DNA from: Lachnospiraceae bacterium
GTDB taxonomy: Bacteria; Bacillota; Clostridia; Lachnospirales; Lachnospiraceae
Assembly: GCA_025758065.1 (NCBI GenBank)
Contig: CP107199.1
Location: 558,001-622,000, forward strand
DNA: 64,000 nucleotides
Direction of reading: 5' to 3'
Within the stretch, counting starts at the first letter, position 1; each line of letters begins with the position of its first letter. Made by a program: the position numbers and the translations under genes. Positions 27,058 through 36,183 of the stretch are shown here, one piece after another. Below the pieces are notes generated by a model. The model was not told the origin of the DNA. It saw only the letters and a program-made list of their open reading frames with translations, and ran no database searches.

Positions 27058-28005
27058 TTACCAGCGCATCTTCAAGACACCTGTGAGAAATTTTACTTCT
27101 CCCAGGACCACCGCCAGAAATGCTTTTGCCACAGCCAGTTCCATTTTTCCCAGTTTCAGGTAATGTTGGTAGTAATATAACTTGCTCTTATGAAGGAGCT
27201 TCTGTTTATCACTTATCTTATTATAGCTTTTATCAATGCTTACAGAATGTGCATGAACATAGGAAGCATCTGTCACTAAAAGCTCTTTTAATCCCATTTT
27301 CTTTAATTTCTGTCCTAATATTTTCTCCTCATAATAGAGAAATACGTGTTTATCAAACAGCTCTTTTAGATCTCCAGGTGTGAAACAGCCTGTTTTTACC
27401 ATGAAAAAGGAGCCTGGAAGAGCTCCCACTATACGGCTGGTTCCATCTGCTGCCAGCAAAAGCTTATCTAACGGTGTTTTTAAAAATGCCCGGAACAGCC
27501 GCCTGGTCACTAGCCCGGTATCTAAAAGATCCAGCCACATAGACTGCAGATCCCAGTAGCTAAAGGATGGCTGTCCATTTACATCTGTCACCATGGCAGA
27601 AGCCACCGCTCCGTCCTCCTGCTTTTCTAAAGCATCTGCCACCCGCAGGATACAGGCATCGCTTACCTGTACGTCAGGATTTGCGATCATAATATAATCC
27701 GGCTCCAGATACTGGACTGCATAATCGATCCCCGCCTGGTTTCCGCTTCCATAACCTCCGTTTTTTGCAGTTCTAAACAGGTGCAGCTGCACTTTATCCA
27801 AATTATCCGAATTATCTGTATGGTCAGAAGCAAATTCTTCTTTAAATTCTCCCAATCTTTCCCATGAGTCATCCGTCGAACAGTTGTCCACGATAATGAT
27901 ATTGCGGATTACTTTGCTGTCTTTCCAGCTTTCTGTAAGTTTCATGGTTGTCTGTGCATCATTATAATTTAATATTACGGCACATATATTCGTGTCTGCG
28001 TCCAT
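27058..28005 (-). CDS. glycosyltransferase family 2
   Basis: About 315 residues with CAVILNYNDAQTTMKL, IIIVDNCSTDDSWERL, NGGYGSGNQAGIDYA and IANPDVQV, the standard WbbL/rhamnosyltransferase-like motif order. The acceptor is unknown. The ATG at 28005 is preferred, while a GTG at 28017 overlaps the end of the GT8 gene. It is second in the operon. Confidence 0.86.
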   Translation of the reverse strand: MDADTNICAVILNYNDAQTTMKLTESWKDSKVIRNIIIVDNCSTDDSWERLGEFKEEFASDHTDNSDNLDKVQLHLFRTAKNGGYGSGNQAGIDYAVQYLEPDYIMIANPDVQVSDACILRVADALEKQEDGAVASAMVTDVNGQPSFSYWDLQSMWLDLLDTGLVTRRLFRAFLKTPLDKLLLAADGTSRIVGALPGSFFMVKTGCFTPGDLKELFDKHVFLYYEEKILGQKLKKMGLKELLVTDASYVHAHSVSIDKSYNKISDKQKLLHKSKLYYYQHYLKLGKMELAVAKAFLAVVLGEVKFLTGVLKMRW

Positions 28006-28013
28006 AATCCCTT

Positions 28014-29021
28014 TCACTTTCCCTGACGTTTTTTGCGATCATCAATGACCTTCATTCCCAGCCGCCTGCTGATCGCAAGGCGAAATTCCGGACATATTCT
28101 TGTGATCTGGTTAAAACACCACCAAAGCTGCATATACCAGAATTTTCCCTTCTGCATGGACATATCCTTCCATGGGGTCATAGCCAGATATTTCCTGTAC
28201 CATTTTCCATAATGGTTGTGGTTTCCCCTGATCCAGGGACGTTCATCTCCCAGAAAATGGATGATCACCGGCTTTCTCTTTGCTGCTGCAAACTCCTTTT
28301 TGCCTACCGCCCGGTAAGCATCGCAAAGCTGTACCAGTGTATTATACCTGAAATACCGGTAATTGGTAAAGAAGTTGTACCTTGGAGACAGAGGTAAAAT
28401 ACGCCCTTTTAATGTCCCGTTAATAGTGTCCTGGTCACAGGCAAAAAGGCTTCCTGCATGATCCCCGTAAAAATCCAGTAACTTTTTCAGCACATTTTCC
28501 CTGCGCCAGCCTGCAAGATCCATTAAGATCACGCCGGAATTAAAATAGGCATCATCCTTTTCCATATGAATGGACTCTTTCATTTCTTTATACACAGTCG
28601 GTTCCATGATCATACCCGCCAGACAGCCTCCTAAATGTGTCCTGTACATCTTTTCAATGGAAGCGCAGACAATGGTATCACAGTCCAGGTACAACGCCTT
28701 ATCCACAGTCTCCGGCAATACCTCCGGCGCAAAAAGCCGCCCCATGGCACTGATATCAAAGCCCCTGGTATCTATTTTATAAGGAAATCTTTCCTTCAGG
28801 TCTCCCAGTTCTACTGCATAAAGCCTGCGTCCAAAACCAGCTGCCAGATTTTTAAGCCGTTCCTTAAACGCTTCGCACATCTGGGCTGAAAGCACATAAA
28901 TATCCAGATCATTTATATGGCGGTTATTGTCCAGCAATGAGCATAATGATGCCGCCAGATGTCCGGCATAACCGTCATTGGAAGCATAGATCACATGGAC
29001 CGCCTGTTCGTTTTCTTTCAT
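28014..29021 (-). CDS. glycosyltransferase family 8
   Basis: About 335-residue retaining transferase (galactosyl- or glucosyltransferase type). VIYASNDGYAGHLAASLCSLL opens the fold, LYLDCDTIV has the DxD metal motif, and YFNSGVILMDL and QDTINGTLKGRI follow. The C terminus is basic, with KPVIIHFLGDERPW as the family third motif. First gene of the polysaccharide operon. The start is either the ATG at 29021, with GGAAGG just before it, or the in-frame ATG at 29033. Confidence 0.87.
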   Translation of the reverse strand: MKENEQAVHVIYASNDGYAGHLAASLCSLLDNNRHINDLDIYVLSAQMCEAFKERLKNLAAGFGRRLYAVELGDLKERFPYKIDTRGFDISAMGRLFAPEVLPETVDKALYLDCDTIVCASIEKMYRTHLGGCLAGMIMEPTVYKEMKESIHMEKDDAYFNSGVILMDLAGWRRENVLKKLLDFYGDHAGSLFACDQDTINGTLKGRILPLSPRYNFFTNYRYFRYNTLVQLCDAYRAVGKKEFAAAKRKPVIIHFLGDERPWIRGNHNHYGKWYRKYLAMTPWKDMSMQKGKFWYMQLWWCFNQITRICPEFRLAISRRLGMKVIDDRKKRQGK

Positions 29022-29141
29022 AATACCTTCCATTTCTTACATTCCGTGGTCATTTTATTTACGATTTTACAATACCACTTTTAAAATGTAAATCCTATAT
29101 GGCATTTTTCCCCTGATTATGATAAATTAGTAGAAGTATGA

Positions 29142-29162
29142 TTATTGTTATATAAACAATAA
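29142..29162 (+). promoter_or_regulatory. 8-bp-arm palindrome upstream of the L,D-transpeptidase
   Basis: TTATTGTT and AACAATAA flank five bases, about 30 bases before the start codon. It could be an operator or a 5' mRNA hairpin. The CAGGAGG ribosome site lies downstream. Confidence 0.4.
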
Positions 29163-29191
29163 CATGTAACTAACCTCAGGAGGTTTTTATT

Positions 29192-30694
29192 ATGCACAAA
29201 AGTTTTAAATATCTGGCAATGACAGCTCTTGCCTCTGCACTCATCGCAGGGCAGGCTACCACTGCTTTCGCATTCAAAAATGATTCAAACAATGGTCCTG
29301 GCGCCGCAAAGACCAACGAAGTGTCTTTACAGGCACCTAGCGATACCAGTGACAATTCCCAGGCATCTGGAAATAATGATTCCCAGACTGCCATTACAGA
29401 AGATTCTTCCCAGCCTGCAGGCAATTCCCAGTCTGAAACTTCCCAGACCACAGAAAACGCTTCTAACACCACAACAGAAAACACAACTGCAGCAGAAACT
29501 GTTACGGAAGACACTTCTGCCCAGGTTCCGGCCAATCAGGCATTTTTACAGGTACAGCTTCTTCGTGCTTCTGATACAACATGGAGCGATCCGGTCCATG
29601 ATGACTCTGTTCTTTCTGTAGGTGAATCCGGCTTTTTAAGCATGTGTATCTATGCGAACAATCTTCCTGGTGATGTCCTCTACCGTACTTACAGCAGCGC
29701 ACGGGGCTGGAGCAACTGGGCGATGAACGGCGGACATACAGATTGGGCAGCCGGTAATCCAATTGAAGCTGTACAGATCCGTTTAAATGGTATTTTCGGT
29801 GACCGTTTTGATGTTTATTACCGTTCTGATCTTTCTGACGGAACAGAATGCGACTGGTCCAGAAATGGCGGCACCAACGGTGCTATGGCCTGCGGCCGCA
29901 TTATTACAGGTATGCGCTTCTCCATGTGGGGCAAAGGCACAGAAGGCGCAGCTTATAAGATGGACAAGCCATTAGTATCTGCTGCTCCTGACGGCATTCA
30001 GTTCGTAAATGGCACGCCTGTATTTAGCAATGGTACCGGCGATAACTTTACCGGATGGGTATGGAATGACAGAGACCGTTATTATGTGGTAGACAATTCC
30101 ATTGTAACCGGATGGCAGTACATAGATGGATATAAGTATTATTTTGAAGGCGACGGCAGGCTGGTTACTGATCTGGAACCTTACTTAAATTATCAGGGGC
30201 AGTTTAAGATCAAGATCAACAAGCAGATGAACTGCCTGACTATTTATATTCCAGATGGGGACAATGGCTATATCATCCCATACAAATCCTTCCTGTGTTC
30301 TACTGGTGATGACACCCCATTAGGTGAACACAAGACTCCTGAAAAATACCGCTGGAGACTGATGAACACCGATGAATACTGCCAGTACCTGACCCGTCTG
30401 GATGCAGGTATCCCGATCCTTCTTCACTCTGTTATTTATGAGAGACCAGATCCGTATACCTTAAAAGCATTTACTTACAACTATTTAGGCGCTACCAAAT
30501 CTCACGGATGCATCCGTCTGACTACCGCAGATTCCCGTTGGATCTACGAGCACTGCGCACTTGGAACTTCCATCACTGTATACGAATCCCCGATTCCAGG
30601 TCCATTTGACCGTCCGGTCATCAAGACCATGATCCCGGATACACAGACCTATGATCCTACCGATGCAAATGTACCGGAAAATGGATTACAGTAG
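29192..30694 (+). CDS. secreted L,D-transpeptidase with ChW and cell-wall-binding repeats
   Basis: 500-residue exported wall enzyme. A signal peptide (about 1-27, ending TTAFA) leads into a Ser/Thr/Asn/Gln-rich low-complexity linker (about 28-115). Next come two ChW-like repeats (RGWSNWAMNGG, DWSRNGG), then a choline-binding-like repeat (GWQYIDGYKYYFEGDGRL) and a YkuD domain (about 345-480). The nucleophile Cys440 is in SHGCIRL. YkuD enzymes make 3-3 peptidoglycan cross-links or attach proteins to the wall. It has its own leader and is convergent with the next operon at a shared terminator. The stop is TAG. Confidence 0.92.
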   Translation: MHKSFKYLAMTALASALIAGQATTAFAFKNDSNNGPGAAKTNEVSLQAPSDTSDNSQASGNNDSQTAITEDSSQPAGNSQSETSQTTENASNTTTENTTAAETVTEDTSAQVPANQAFLQVQLLRASDTTWSDPVHDDSVLSVGESGFLSMCIYANNLPGDVLYRTYSSARGWSNWAMNGGHTDWAAGNPIEAVQIRLNGIFGDRFDVYYRSDLSDGTECDWSRNGGTNGAMACGRIITGMRFSMWGKGTEGAAYKMDKPLVSAAPDGIQFVNGTPVFSNGTGDNFTGWVWNDRDRYYVVDNSIVTGWQYIDGYKYYFEGDGRLVTDLEPYLNYQGQFKIKINKQMNCLTIYIPDGDNGYIIPYKSFLCSTGDDTPLGEHKTPEKYRWRLMNTDEYCQYLTRLDAGIPILLHSVIYERPDPYTLKAFTYNYLGATKSHGCIRLTTADSRWIYEHCALGTSITVYESPIPGPFDRPVIKTMIPDTQTYDPTDANVPENGLQ

Positions 30695-30706
30695 TACTTG
30701 ACCTAT

Positions 30707-30760
30707 AAAATACCTCCTGACCAGGTGATGTTCCTATCATCTGAGTCAGGAGGTATTTTT
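30707..30760. terminator. bidirectional terminator between L,D-transpeptidase and the acid-sugar operon
   Basis: AAAATACCTCCTGAC pairs with GTCAGGAGGTATTTT (30707-30721 with 30745-30759). T-runs follow on both strands. It serves the convergent genes ending at 30694 and 30760. Confidence 0.92.
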
Positions 30761-31614
30761 TATTGTATATCCAGATATTCTTTTTTAGTTGGCGGCGGAT
30801 AAGCCTGATCTATGGCTTTGTAATCTTGTTCCGTCAACTGTATCTCATCTGCCCCAGCATTAAGAAGTGTATGTTCTGCCTTGCCGCTCCTTGGAATTGC
30901 AATGGTGTGTCCGTCCCGAATATTCCAGGCCAGCATGATCTGCTCTACGGTGGCATTATGCTTTTGGGCGATTTCTTTTAAAACCGGGTTATTTAAAATG
31001 CCCCTTCTCAAAGTCCCCGCCTGTGCCAGTGGGCAATAGGACATTAACGCCACATCATGCTTTCTCATCCATGGCAGAAGGCTATATTCAATCCCTCTGG
31101 ATCCGGTATGATAAAGGACCTGGTTTACCAGACAGTTTCGGCCTTCCGAGATCATCCATAATTCTTCCATATCATCAATATCGAAGTTGGAAACGCCCCA
31201 TTCTCTGATTTTTCCTGCCTTTTTCACCCGTTCCAGCTCTGCTACGGTTTCTTCCAGAGGATAGCTCCCCCTCCAGTGGTACAGATAAAGATCCAGATAT
31301 TCTACACCCATGCGCTTCATAGAGTCATCTAACGCCCGCTCCAGGCGGTGCTTTCCCGCATTGTTTGGCAGAACTTTGGATACCAGAAAAAGATCATCCC
31401 GTTTTTTATCAGAAATGACCTCTTTTATAAGACTTTCCGCTTTTCCATTTCCATACATTTCCGCTGTATCGATCAGCGTCATGCCTGCTGCAACACCTGC
31501 ACGCAGACTTTCCTGTTCCCGCTCTCTGGCGGACTTATTCTCTCCAAGGAACCAGGTTCCAAGCCCTAAGGCCGGAACCTGCACTCCATTTCTTAATGTA
31601 ACTGTATGTTTCAT
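30760..31614 (-). CDS. aldo/keto reductase
   Basis: 284-residue NADPH-dependent TIM-barrel reductase. The catalytic tetrad is visible: Asp and Tyr in LIDTAEMYGNG, Lys in FLVSKVLP, and His in LYLYHWRG. IPRSGKAEH is the cofactor phosphate site. Last gene of the acid-sugar operon, one base after the DapA-like gene. It may reduce a sugar-derived aldehyde or keto acid in this pathway, but the substrate cannot be read from sequence. Confidence 0.92.
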   Translation of the reverse strand: MKHTVTLRNGVQVPALGLGTWFLGENKSAREREQESLRAGVAAGMTLIDTAEMYGNGKAESLIKEVISDKKRDDLFLVSKVLPNNAGKHRLERALDDSMKRMGVEYLDLYLYHWRGSYPLEETVAELERVKKAGKIREWGVSNFDIDDMEELWMISEGRNCLVNQVLYHTGSRGIEYSLLPWMRKHDVALMSYCPLAQAGTLRRGILNNPVLKEIAQKHNATVEQIMLAWNIRDGHTIAIPRSGKAEHTLLNAGADEIQLTEQDYKAIDQAYPPPTKKEYLDIQ

Positions 31615-31615
31615 A

Positions 31616-32515
31616 TTAGATCAGACCTGCTTTTTCCATTTCTTTCTTCATCTTATCATAAGACGCACCTTCCGGTGTTGGAAGATTTGGTAAATATGGT
31701 TTTCCAGCTGCCAGTCCACGCATGATTGCCATATCTTTTGCTGCTACCGGGAAGCTGGCTCCGTCCATAGCCAGACGCACCGGATTTAACTTATACTGGG
31801 CTGCCAGGGAACCTTGGATGTCTCCGGCTACATATTTATTGTAAATATCTACGATCAGCTCCGGCATAAAGTTTCCGGCTGTACACACGCCGCCTACAGC
31901 TCCGATACACAGGCTGGCATATAACAGTGTGTCCTTTCCGCCAAATACCTTAAAGCCTACATCTGCATTTCTTCGGATAAATTCCTCTGTCTGGTTGATA
32001 TCACCGGAGGTATCTTTCATACCAACGATGTTTTCCACCTCATGGGCCAGTTTTTCCACCAGATCTGCGCTTAAGGTATAACCAACTCTTCCAGGGTTAT
32101 TATACAGCAGAACCGGTGTTTCCGGAACTGCCTCTGCGATCGTTTTAAAATGCAGGAACAGTTCATTAAAATTCGGTTTTAAAAACATTGGCTGTAAAAT
32201 GGAAATGCCTGCTGCGCCATTTGCCACTGCCATTTTTGCCAGGCGGACACATTTCTTTGTATTGATAGCGCCGATACCAAAGTAAACCGGAACTCTTCCA
32301 GCAGCCTGGTCTACCATGATCTTAAATCCGCGCTCCATTTCCTCTTCTTCGATCTGGTAAAACTCGCCGTTGGAACCAAAAGCAAGGATCCCGTGAAGAC
32401 CGCCATTAATAACATAGTCTACCTGCGCACGCATGGCTGCTTCATCGATCTTTTCATCCTCATCAATGACTGTAATAATAGGAACGATAACGCCCTTGAT
32501 AAAATCTGTATTCAT
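31616..32515 (-). CDS. dihydrodipicolinate synthase / N-acetylneuraminate lyase family aldolase
   Basis: 299-residue class I aldolase-fold enzyme. The Schiff-base Lys is in IVGMKDTSGD, the catalytic Tyr in LLYNNPGRVGY, and the pyruvate-binding loop is FGSNGEFYQI. In this context, beside an enolase-superfamily dehydratase and a tartronate semialdehyde reductase, a 2-keto-3-deoxy acid aldolase or 5-dehydro-4-deoxyglucarate-type enzyme fits better than lysine synthesis. The serine in the GEFYQ position differs from standard DapA. Confidence 0.88.
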   Translation of the reverse strand: MNTDFIKGVIVPIITVIDEDEKIDEAAMRAQVDYVINGGLHGILAFGSNGEFYQIEEEEMERGFKIMVDQAAGRVPVYFGIGAINTKKCVRLAKMAVANGAAGISILQPMFLKPNFNELFLHFKTIAEAVPETPVLLYNNPGRVGYTLSADLVEKLAHEVENIVGMKDTSGDINQTEEFIRRNADVGFKVFGGKDTLLYASLCIGAVGGVCTAGNFMPELIVDIYNKYVAGDIQGSLAAQYKLNPVRLAMDGASFPVAAKDMAIMRGLAAGKPYLPNLPTPEGASYDKMKKEMEKAGLI

Positions 32516-32543
32516 AATATTTCCCTCTCAGATCAGCAAAGAA

Positions 32544-33437
32544 TTATTTCTCTTTTACAATAGAAACACCTGTCATTCTCTCATAGTAACGGATGATGTC
32601 ATCATGATCACAGCTGCCTTCGTCATGGTTCTTTAATTCCTGCATTACTTCCATCAGATGGGCAGTCATTGGTACTGGCATGTTAATAGCGTGGGAAGCG
32701 TTTAACGCATTGTTTAAATCCTTGATGTGCAGGTCAATCCTAAATCCAGGCTTATAATTTCCAGCTAACATCATTGGGACCTTTGCGTCCATAACCGTAG
32801 AACCAGCAAGGCCGCCGCGGATCGCCTGATATACCAGCTCCGGATCGGTTCCCATCTTCTTTGCGAAGGTCATTGCCTCTGCGCAGATGCCGATATTGGC
32901 TGCTACTACCATCTGGTTTGCCAGTTTTGCTACGTTTCCGGAACCAATCTCGCCTACATATACTACAGAGCTTCCCATTGCCTTTAACAGATCTGTAAAT
33001 CTGTCAAATACCTCTTTCTTACCACCACACATGATAGATAAGGTTCCGTCGATTGCCTTTGGCTCTCCACCGGATACCGGGCAGTCTAACATTTCCATGC
33101 CGGTTCTTGCTTTTAATTCAGCAGCGATCTTTTTGGACTCTACTGGGTCGATAGAGGACATGTCGATAACGACTGTATCCTTATCTGCGCCCTCTGCAAC
33201 ACCATTTTCACCTAACAGAGCAGCTCTTACATTCGGAGAATTTGGCACCATGGTGATGACTACGTCTACGCCCTTTGCTACTTCTGCGTTATTTGCACCT
33301 GCTGTAGCGCCTGCTGCTACCAGTTCCTCTACTGCTTCTTTGTGGAAGTCATTAACACAAACCTGATGACCTGCCTTTAAAAGATTCTTTGCCATTGGCT
33401 TTCCCATAATTCCTAATCCGATAAATCCTACTTTCAT
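32544..33437 (-). CDS. garR: 2-hydroxy-3-oxopropionate (tartronate semialdehyde) reductase
   Basis: 297-residue beta-hydroxyacid dehydrogenase. KVGFIGLGIMGKPMAKNLLK is the NAD(P)-binding start, DCPVSGGEPKAIDGTL the substrate loop, and the catalytic Lys is in GSGNVAKLANQM. Probably reduces tartronate semialdehyde to glycerate, the step after aldol cleavage of a C6 aldarate. 3-hydroxyisobutyrate dehydrogenases look similar, but the operon supports the aldarate role. Confidence 0.87.
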   Translation of the reverse strand: MKVGFIGLGIMGKPMAKNLLKAGHQVCVNDFHKEAVEELVAAGATAGANNAEVAKGVDVVITMVPNSPNVRAALLGENGVAEGADKDTVVIDMSSIDPVESKKIAAELKARTGMEMLDCPVSGGEPKAIDGTLSIMCGGKKEVFDRFTDLLKAMGSSVVYVGEIGSGNVAKLANQMVVAANIGICAEAMTFAKKMGTDPELVYQAIRGGLAGSTVMDAKVPMMLAGNYKPGFRIDLHIKDLNNALNASHAINMPVPMTAHLMEVMQELKNHDEGSCDHDDIIRYYERMTGVSIVKEK

Positions 33438-33483
33438 TGATCAAATCCTCCTGTTATTTGAAATTTACTCTCGGAATTAAAAT

Positions 33484-34629
33484 TTACCAGTTTTTCGGAT
33501 AATAAATTTCCCGGCTTTCCATAAGCCCATCTTTTTCCAATTTCTCAATGTCTAAACGCTGTGGATTGCCTGGAAGATCTGGCTGACAGTAGAAACGACC
33601 GTTCTTTTCCTCAGGCTGGAACAATGTGTAGGCTCCCACTGGACGACTGATGGGCTCATGATATTCGATCCATTCATTTTCGTTGTATAAACAACCAAAG
33701 ATAGCATTTAAATAGATTCTTCCGCCAGATGTGAATTTAACTCCCTTTTCACGGGCCAGGTCACGGATCCTTATGATGTCATCCATTCTTGTCATTCTGC
33801 CAATAGAAGGCTGAACGTGATCCACGCCTTTTTCAATATAAGTTTCATATTCATAATAAATCCTCATGGACTCTCCAAAAGCAATGGGGATCGTCACCCC
33901 CATCTCCTTTAAGCGGCGGATTCCGTTCATGTTGTGGGAATGGATCGGTTCCTCCAGCCATGCCAGATGATATGGTTCACACATTTTTGCAAACCGGAAT
34001 GCATTGTCCACATCCCATCTCTGATTGCAGTCAACTGCTACACCGATTTTGTCTCCCACTGCCTTGCGGACCTTCTCGATTCTTCGCAGATCCCGTTCCA
34101 TATCTGTGCCGTCGTTGCTTCCCACCTTAAATTTAACAGTGGTATATCCTTCTTCCACGTACCGGACCATATCTTCTACCAGCTCATTGTCTTCTAAAAG
34201 AAGGGAACCGCCTCCCTTGTAAGCCTGTGCCCAGTCCTTAGTCGCACCCATAAATCTGTGAAGAGGCTTTTTCGCCCTCTGAGCCAGAATATCCAGCATC
34301 ATCAGATCCAGCTGTCCTACCTCCACTGCCTTTTCGCTTTGAAATCCGGCGTTTCTTATCTTCCAGTAAAGGCTGTTTCTCCACTCATTGTAGCTGTGTT
34401 CCTCTCCATTCAAAACCATAGGAAGGATATCAGTAACAAATCCAGGACCTACAGTCAGGTGAGCACATGCTCCTTCCTGATCATACAGTTCAATACATCC
34501 CTGCTCAGGAGCGAACTTTCCCATTCCTCCGGTTCCGTCTTTAAAAGGCTTTGGAAGGGGAATCTTATGAAAATGATAATACACGGCTTTTGTAAATTTT
34601 ATTTTATCCTCAAAATCAAAAGTAAACAT
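33484..34629 (-). CDS. enolase superfamily acid-sugar dehydratase or racemase
   Basis: 381-residue protein with the capping domain and barrel of the mandelate racemase / glucarate dehydratase groups. Lys166 and Lys168 form the KxK motif (TVKFKVG). Metal ligands look like Asp200 (AVDCNQRW), Glu226 or Glu227 (WLEEPI) and Glu253 (FGESM). The usual His of the second catalytic dyad is not evident (SGGRIYLNAIFG at that position). Expected to dehydrate an acid sugar, supplying a 2-keto-3-deoxy acid to the next gene. The substrate is unassigned. Confidence 0.85.
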   Translation of the reverse strand: MFTFDFEDKIKFTKAVYYHFHKIPLPKPFKDGTGGMGKFAPEQGCIELYDQEGACAHLTVGPGFVTDILPMVLNGEEHSYNEWRNSLYWKIRNAGFQSEKAVEVGQLDLMMLDILAQRAKKPLHRFMGATKDWAQAYKGGGSLLLEDNELVEDMVRYVEEGYTTVKFKVGSNDGTDMERDLRRIEKVRKAVGDKIGVAVDCNQRWDVDNAFRFAKMCEPYHLAWLEEPIHSHNMNGIRRLKEMGVTIPIAFGESMRIYYEYETYIEKGVDHVQPSIGRMTRMDDIIRIRDLAREKGVKFTSGGRIYLNAIFGCLYNENEWIEYHEPISRPVGAYTLFQPEEKNGRFYCQPDLPGNPQRLDIEKLEKDGLMESREIYYPKNW

Positions 34630-34668
34630 CCGCGTTGCCTCCCGTTCATCAAATTATGTATTACAGTT

Positions 34669-34743
34669 ATGTACTCCCGGAATCTCTTTGTATACGCTTT
34701 TGTACGAAGATTTCTGTCAGCTGCATTTACAACCGAGAGTACA
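34669..34743. repeat. diverged, shortened family C repeat
   Basis: Begins ATGTACTCCCGGAATCT and ends CCGAGAGTAC. The part GAAGATTTCTGTCAG aligns with GAAGATTTTTTGTCAG in the full copy at 60251. The central hairpin is lost. It lies between the binding-protein gene and the dehydratase gene, inside the operon. Confidence 0.65.
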
Positions 34744-34785
34744 CCTATTATTTATTTTTTTCTTTTTATCTCATAACGAAAGATC

Positions 34786-36162
34786 TCATGAACCTGAAGC
34801 AGCCAGCTCTTTTGCCACCCCATCCATTACGATCTGCGCACAGGACATGGAATCACTTTCTCCATAGCTGGAAAGCTGAAGAGCATTAAAGAATGTACCA
34901 TCTGCGCCAGTAAAAGAGCTTCTTTCAAAGGTAGGATCCATCTGGAAGCTGCTCCATTCCATTACCTTTGCATTTGCCTCTGCTACCTGGCTTCCACTTA
35001 AATCCAACATAGCTAAGCCCGCCTTGTTGGCCGGAACACCACGTGTATCTCCCAGAGTCTTTACACCGTCTTCCTCAGCTACTAAAAACTGGATCAGCGC
35101 AGCTGCCTCTGCAGGATGCTCTGTGGTTGCGCTGATACCAAATGCCTGATTTACCTTAATAAAGCCTCCGTGGTAATCTCCCATCTTAATGTAATCGCCA
35201 ATCACAAACTCACCGTCTTTTACTGCTTCTGCATGCTTTACAACAGAGGTATCATACAGAAAAATACCTGCATAATGGCCATCGATCCAGTTTGCGTTTG
35301 TATCAATCAGATCGGCACCGTCTCCTGCTACCTTCTGAAGAGTAGGAATTACGTGATTATCCTCCAGATTCTTAAGGAAATCAAATCCCTCTGCAATCTC
35401 CTCCTGGCTATACTGCAAAGCGCCATCCTTTACCCAATCCTTACCATACTTACACTGCAGGTAATAAACCATAAGGAATGCACGGTCCAATTCCTTCGTG
35501 ACCATTGGATAGTAAGATTCGTCATATGCCTCAAAGGCTTTTCCTGCTGCCAGCAATTCATCTAAAGTAGTAGGAATCTCCACACCAATCTTGTCAAAGG
35601 TGGTCTTATTCCAGCAGAAAACTCTTCCTGTATTGCTGATAGGGATCGCATTCAACTTGCCATTGATGGTAAACACGCTTTTATCTCCATCTGTATAATT
35701 GTCCAGATCCAGGATATTAGACACTTTATTCAGATCATAGAAATTATCTCCGTTTGGTGAGTAGGTAGACACCCAGCTCCAGTCCAGCTGCATCACATCT
35801 GCTGCATTACCAGATTTGATTCCCAAAGCGATCTTTTCCTCATGACCGTTAAATGCCTCGTACTCAGCTGCCACCGTGATATTTGGATATTTCTCCTGAA
35901 ATTTATCAATAGCTGCCAGTGTAGCCTGATTTCTGGAATCCCCGCCCCACCAGTTTAATCTCAAAGTAATAGGTGTCTGGGTATCCACCTCAAGGTCTGC
36001 AGCTGCTGCGGTTTCCCCTGTGTTCTGTGCAGTACTGCTTTCCTGGGCACTCTGTCCTCCTGCAGAATCCTGAGATTTTGACGTAGGCATACAGCCTGCT
36101 GTCGTAACAGCCATTGCGCCAGCCAGAAGTAAAGCTTCTAATTTTCTTACATTCTTTCTCAT
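34786..36162 (-). CDS. ABC sugar-type substrate-binding lipoprotein (family 1)
   Basis: 458-residue lipoprotein with a signal peptide and a lipobox ending in Cys24 (TTAGC). A Ser/Gln/Ala-rich linker follows, then the two-lobe binding domain starting LRLNWWGGDSRNQATLAAIDKFQEKYP, typical of MalE/UgpB-like proteins. It should deliver the operon's carbohydrate or acid sugar to the two permeases. AAGGAG lies 10 bases before the ATG. A 39-base-plus spacer with a repeat remnant separates it from the dehydratase gene. Confidence 0.92.
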   Translation of the reverse strand: MRKNVRKLEALLLAGAMAVTTAGCMPTSKSQDSAGGQSAQESSTAQNTGETAAAADLEVDTQTPITLRLNWWGGDSRNQATLAAIDKFQEKYPNITVAAEYEAFNGHEEKIALGIKSGNAADVMQLDWSWVSTYSPNGDNFYDLNKVSNILDLDNYTDGDKSVFTINGKLNAIPISNTGRVFCWNKTTFDKIGVEIPTTLDELLAAGKAFEAYDESYYPMVTKELDRAFLMVYYLQCKYGKDWVKDGALQYSQEEIAEGFDFLKNLEDNHVIPTLQKVAGDGADLIDTNANWIDGHYAGIFLYDTSVVKHAEAVKDGEFVIGDYIKMGDYHGGFIKVNQAFGISATTEHPAEAAALIQFLVAEEDGVKTLGDTRGVPANKAGLAMLDLSGSQVAEANAKVMEWSSFQMDPTFERSSFTGADGTFFNALQLSSYGESDSMSCAQIVMDGVAKELAASGS

Positions 36163-36183
36163 TTTCGTTTCTCTCCTTCTACA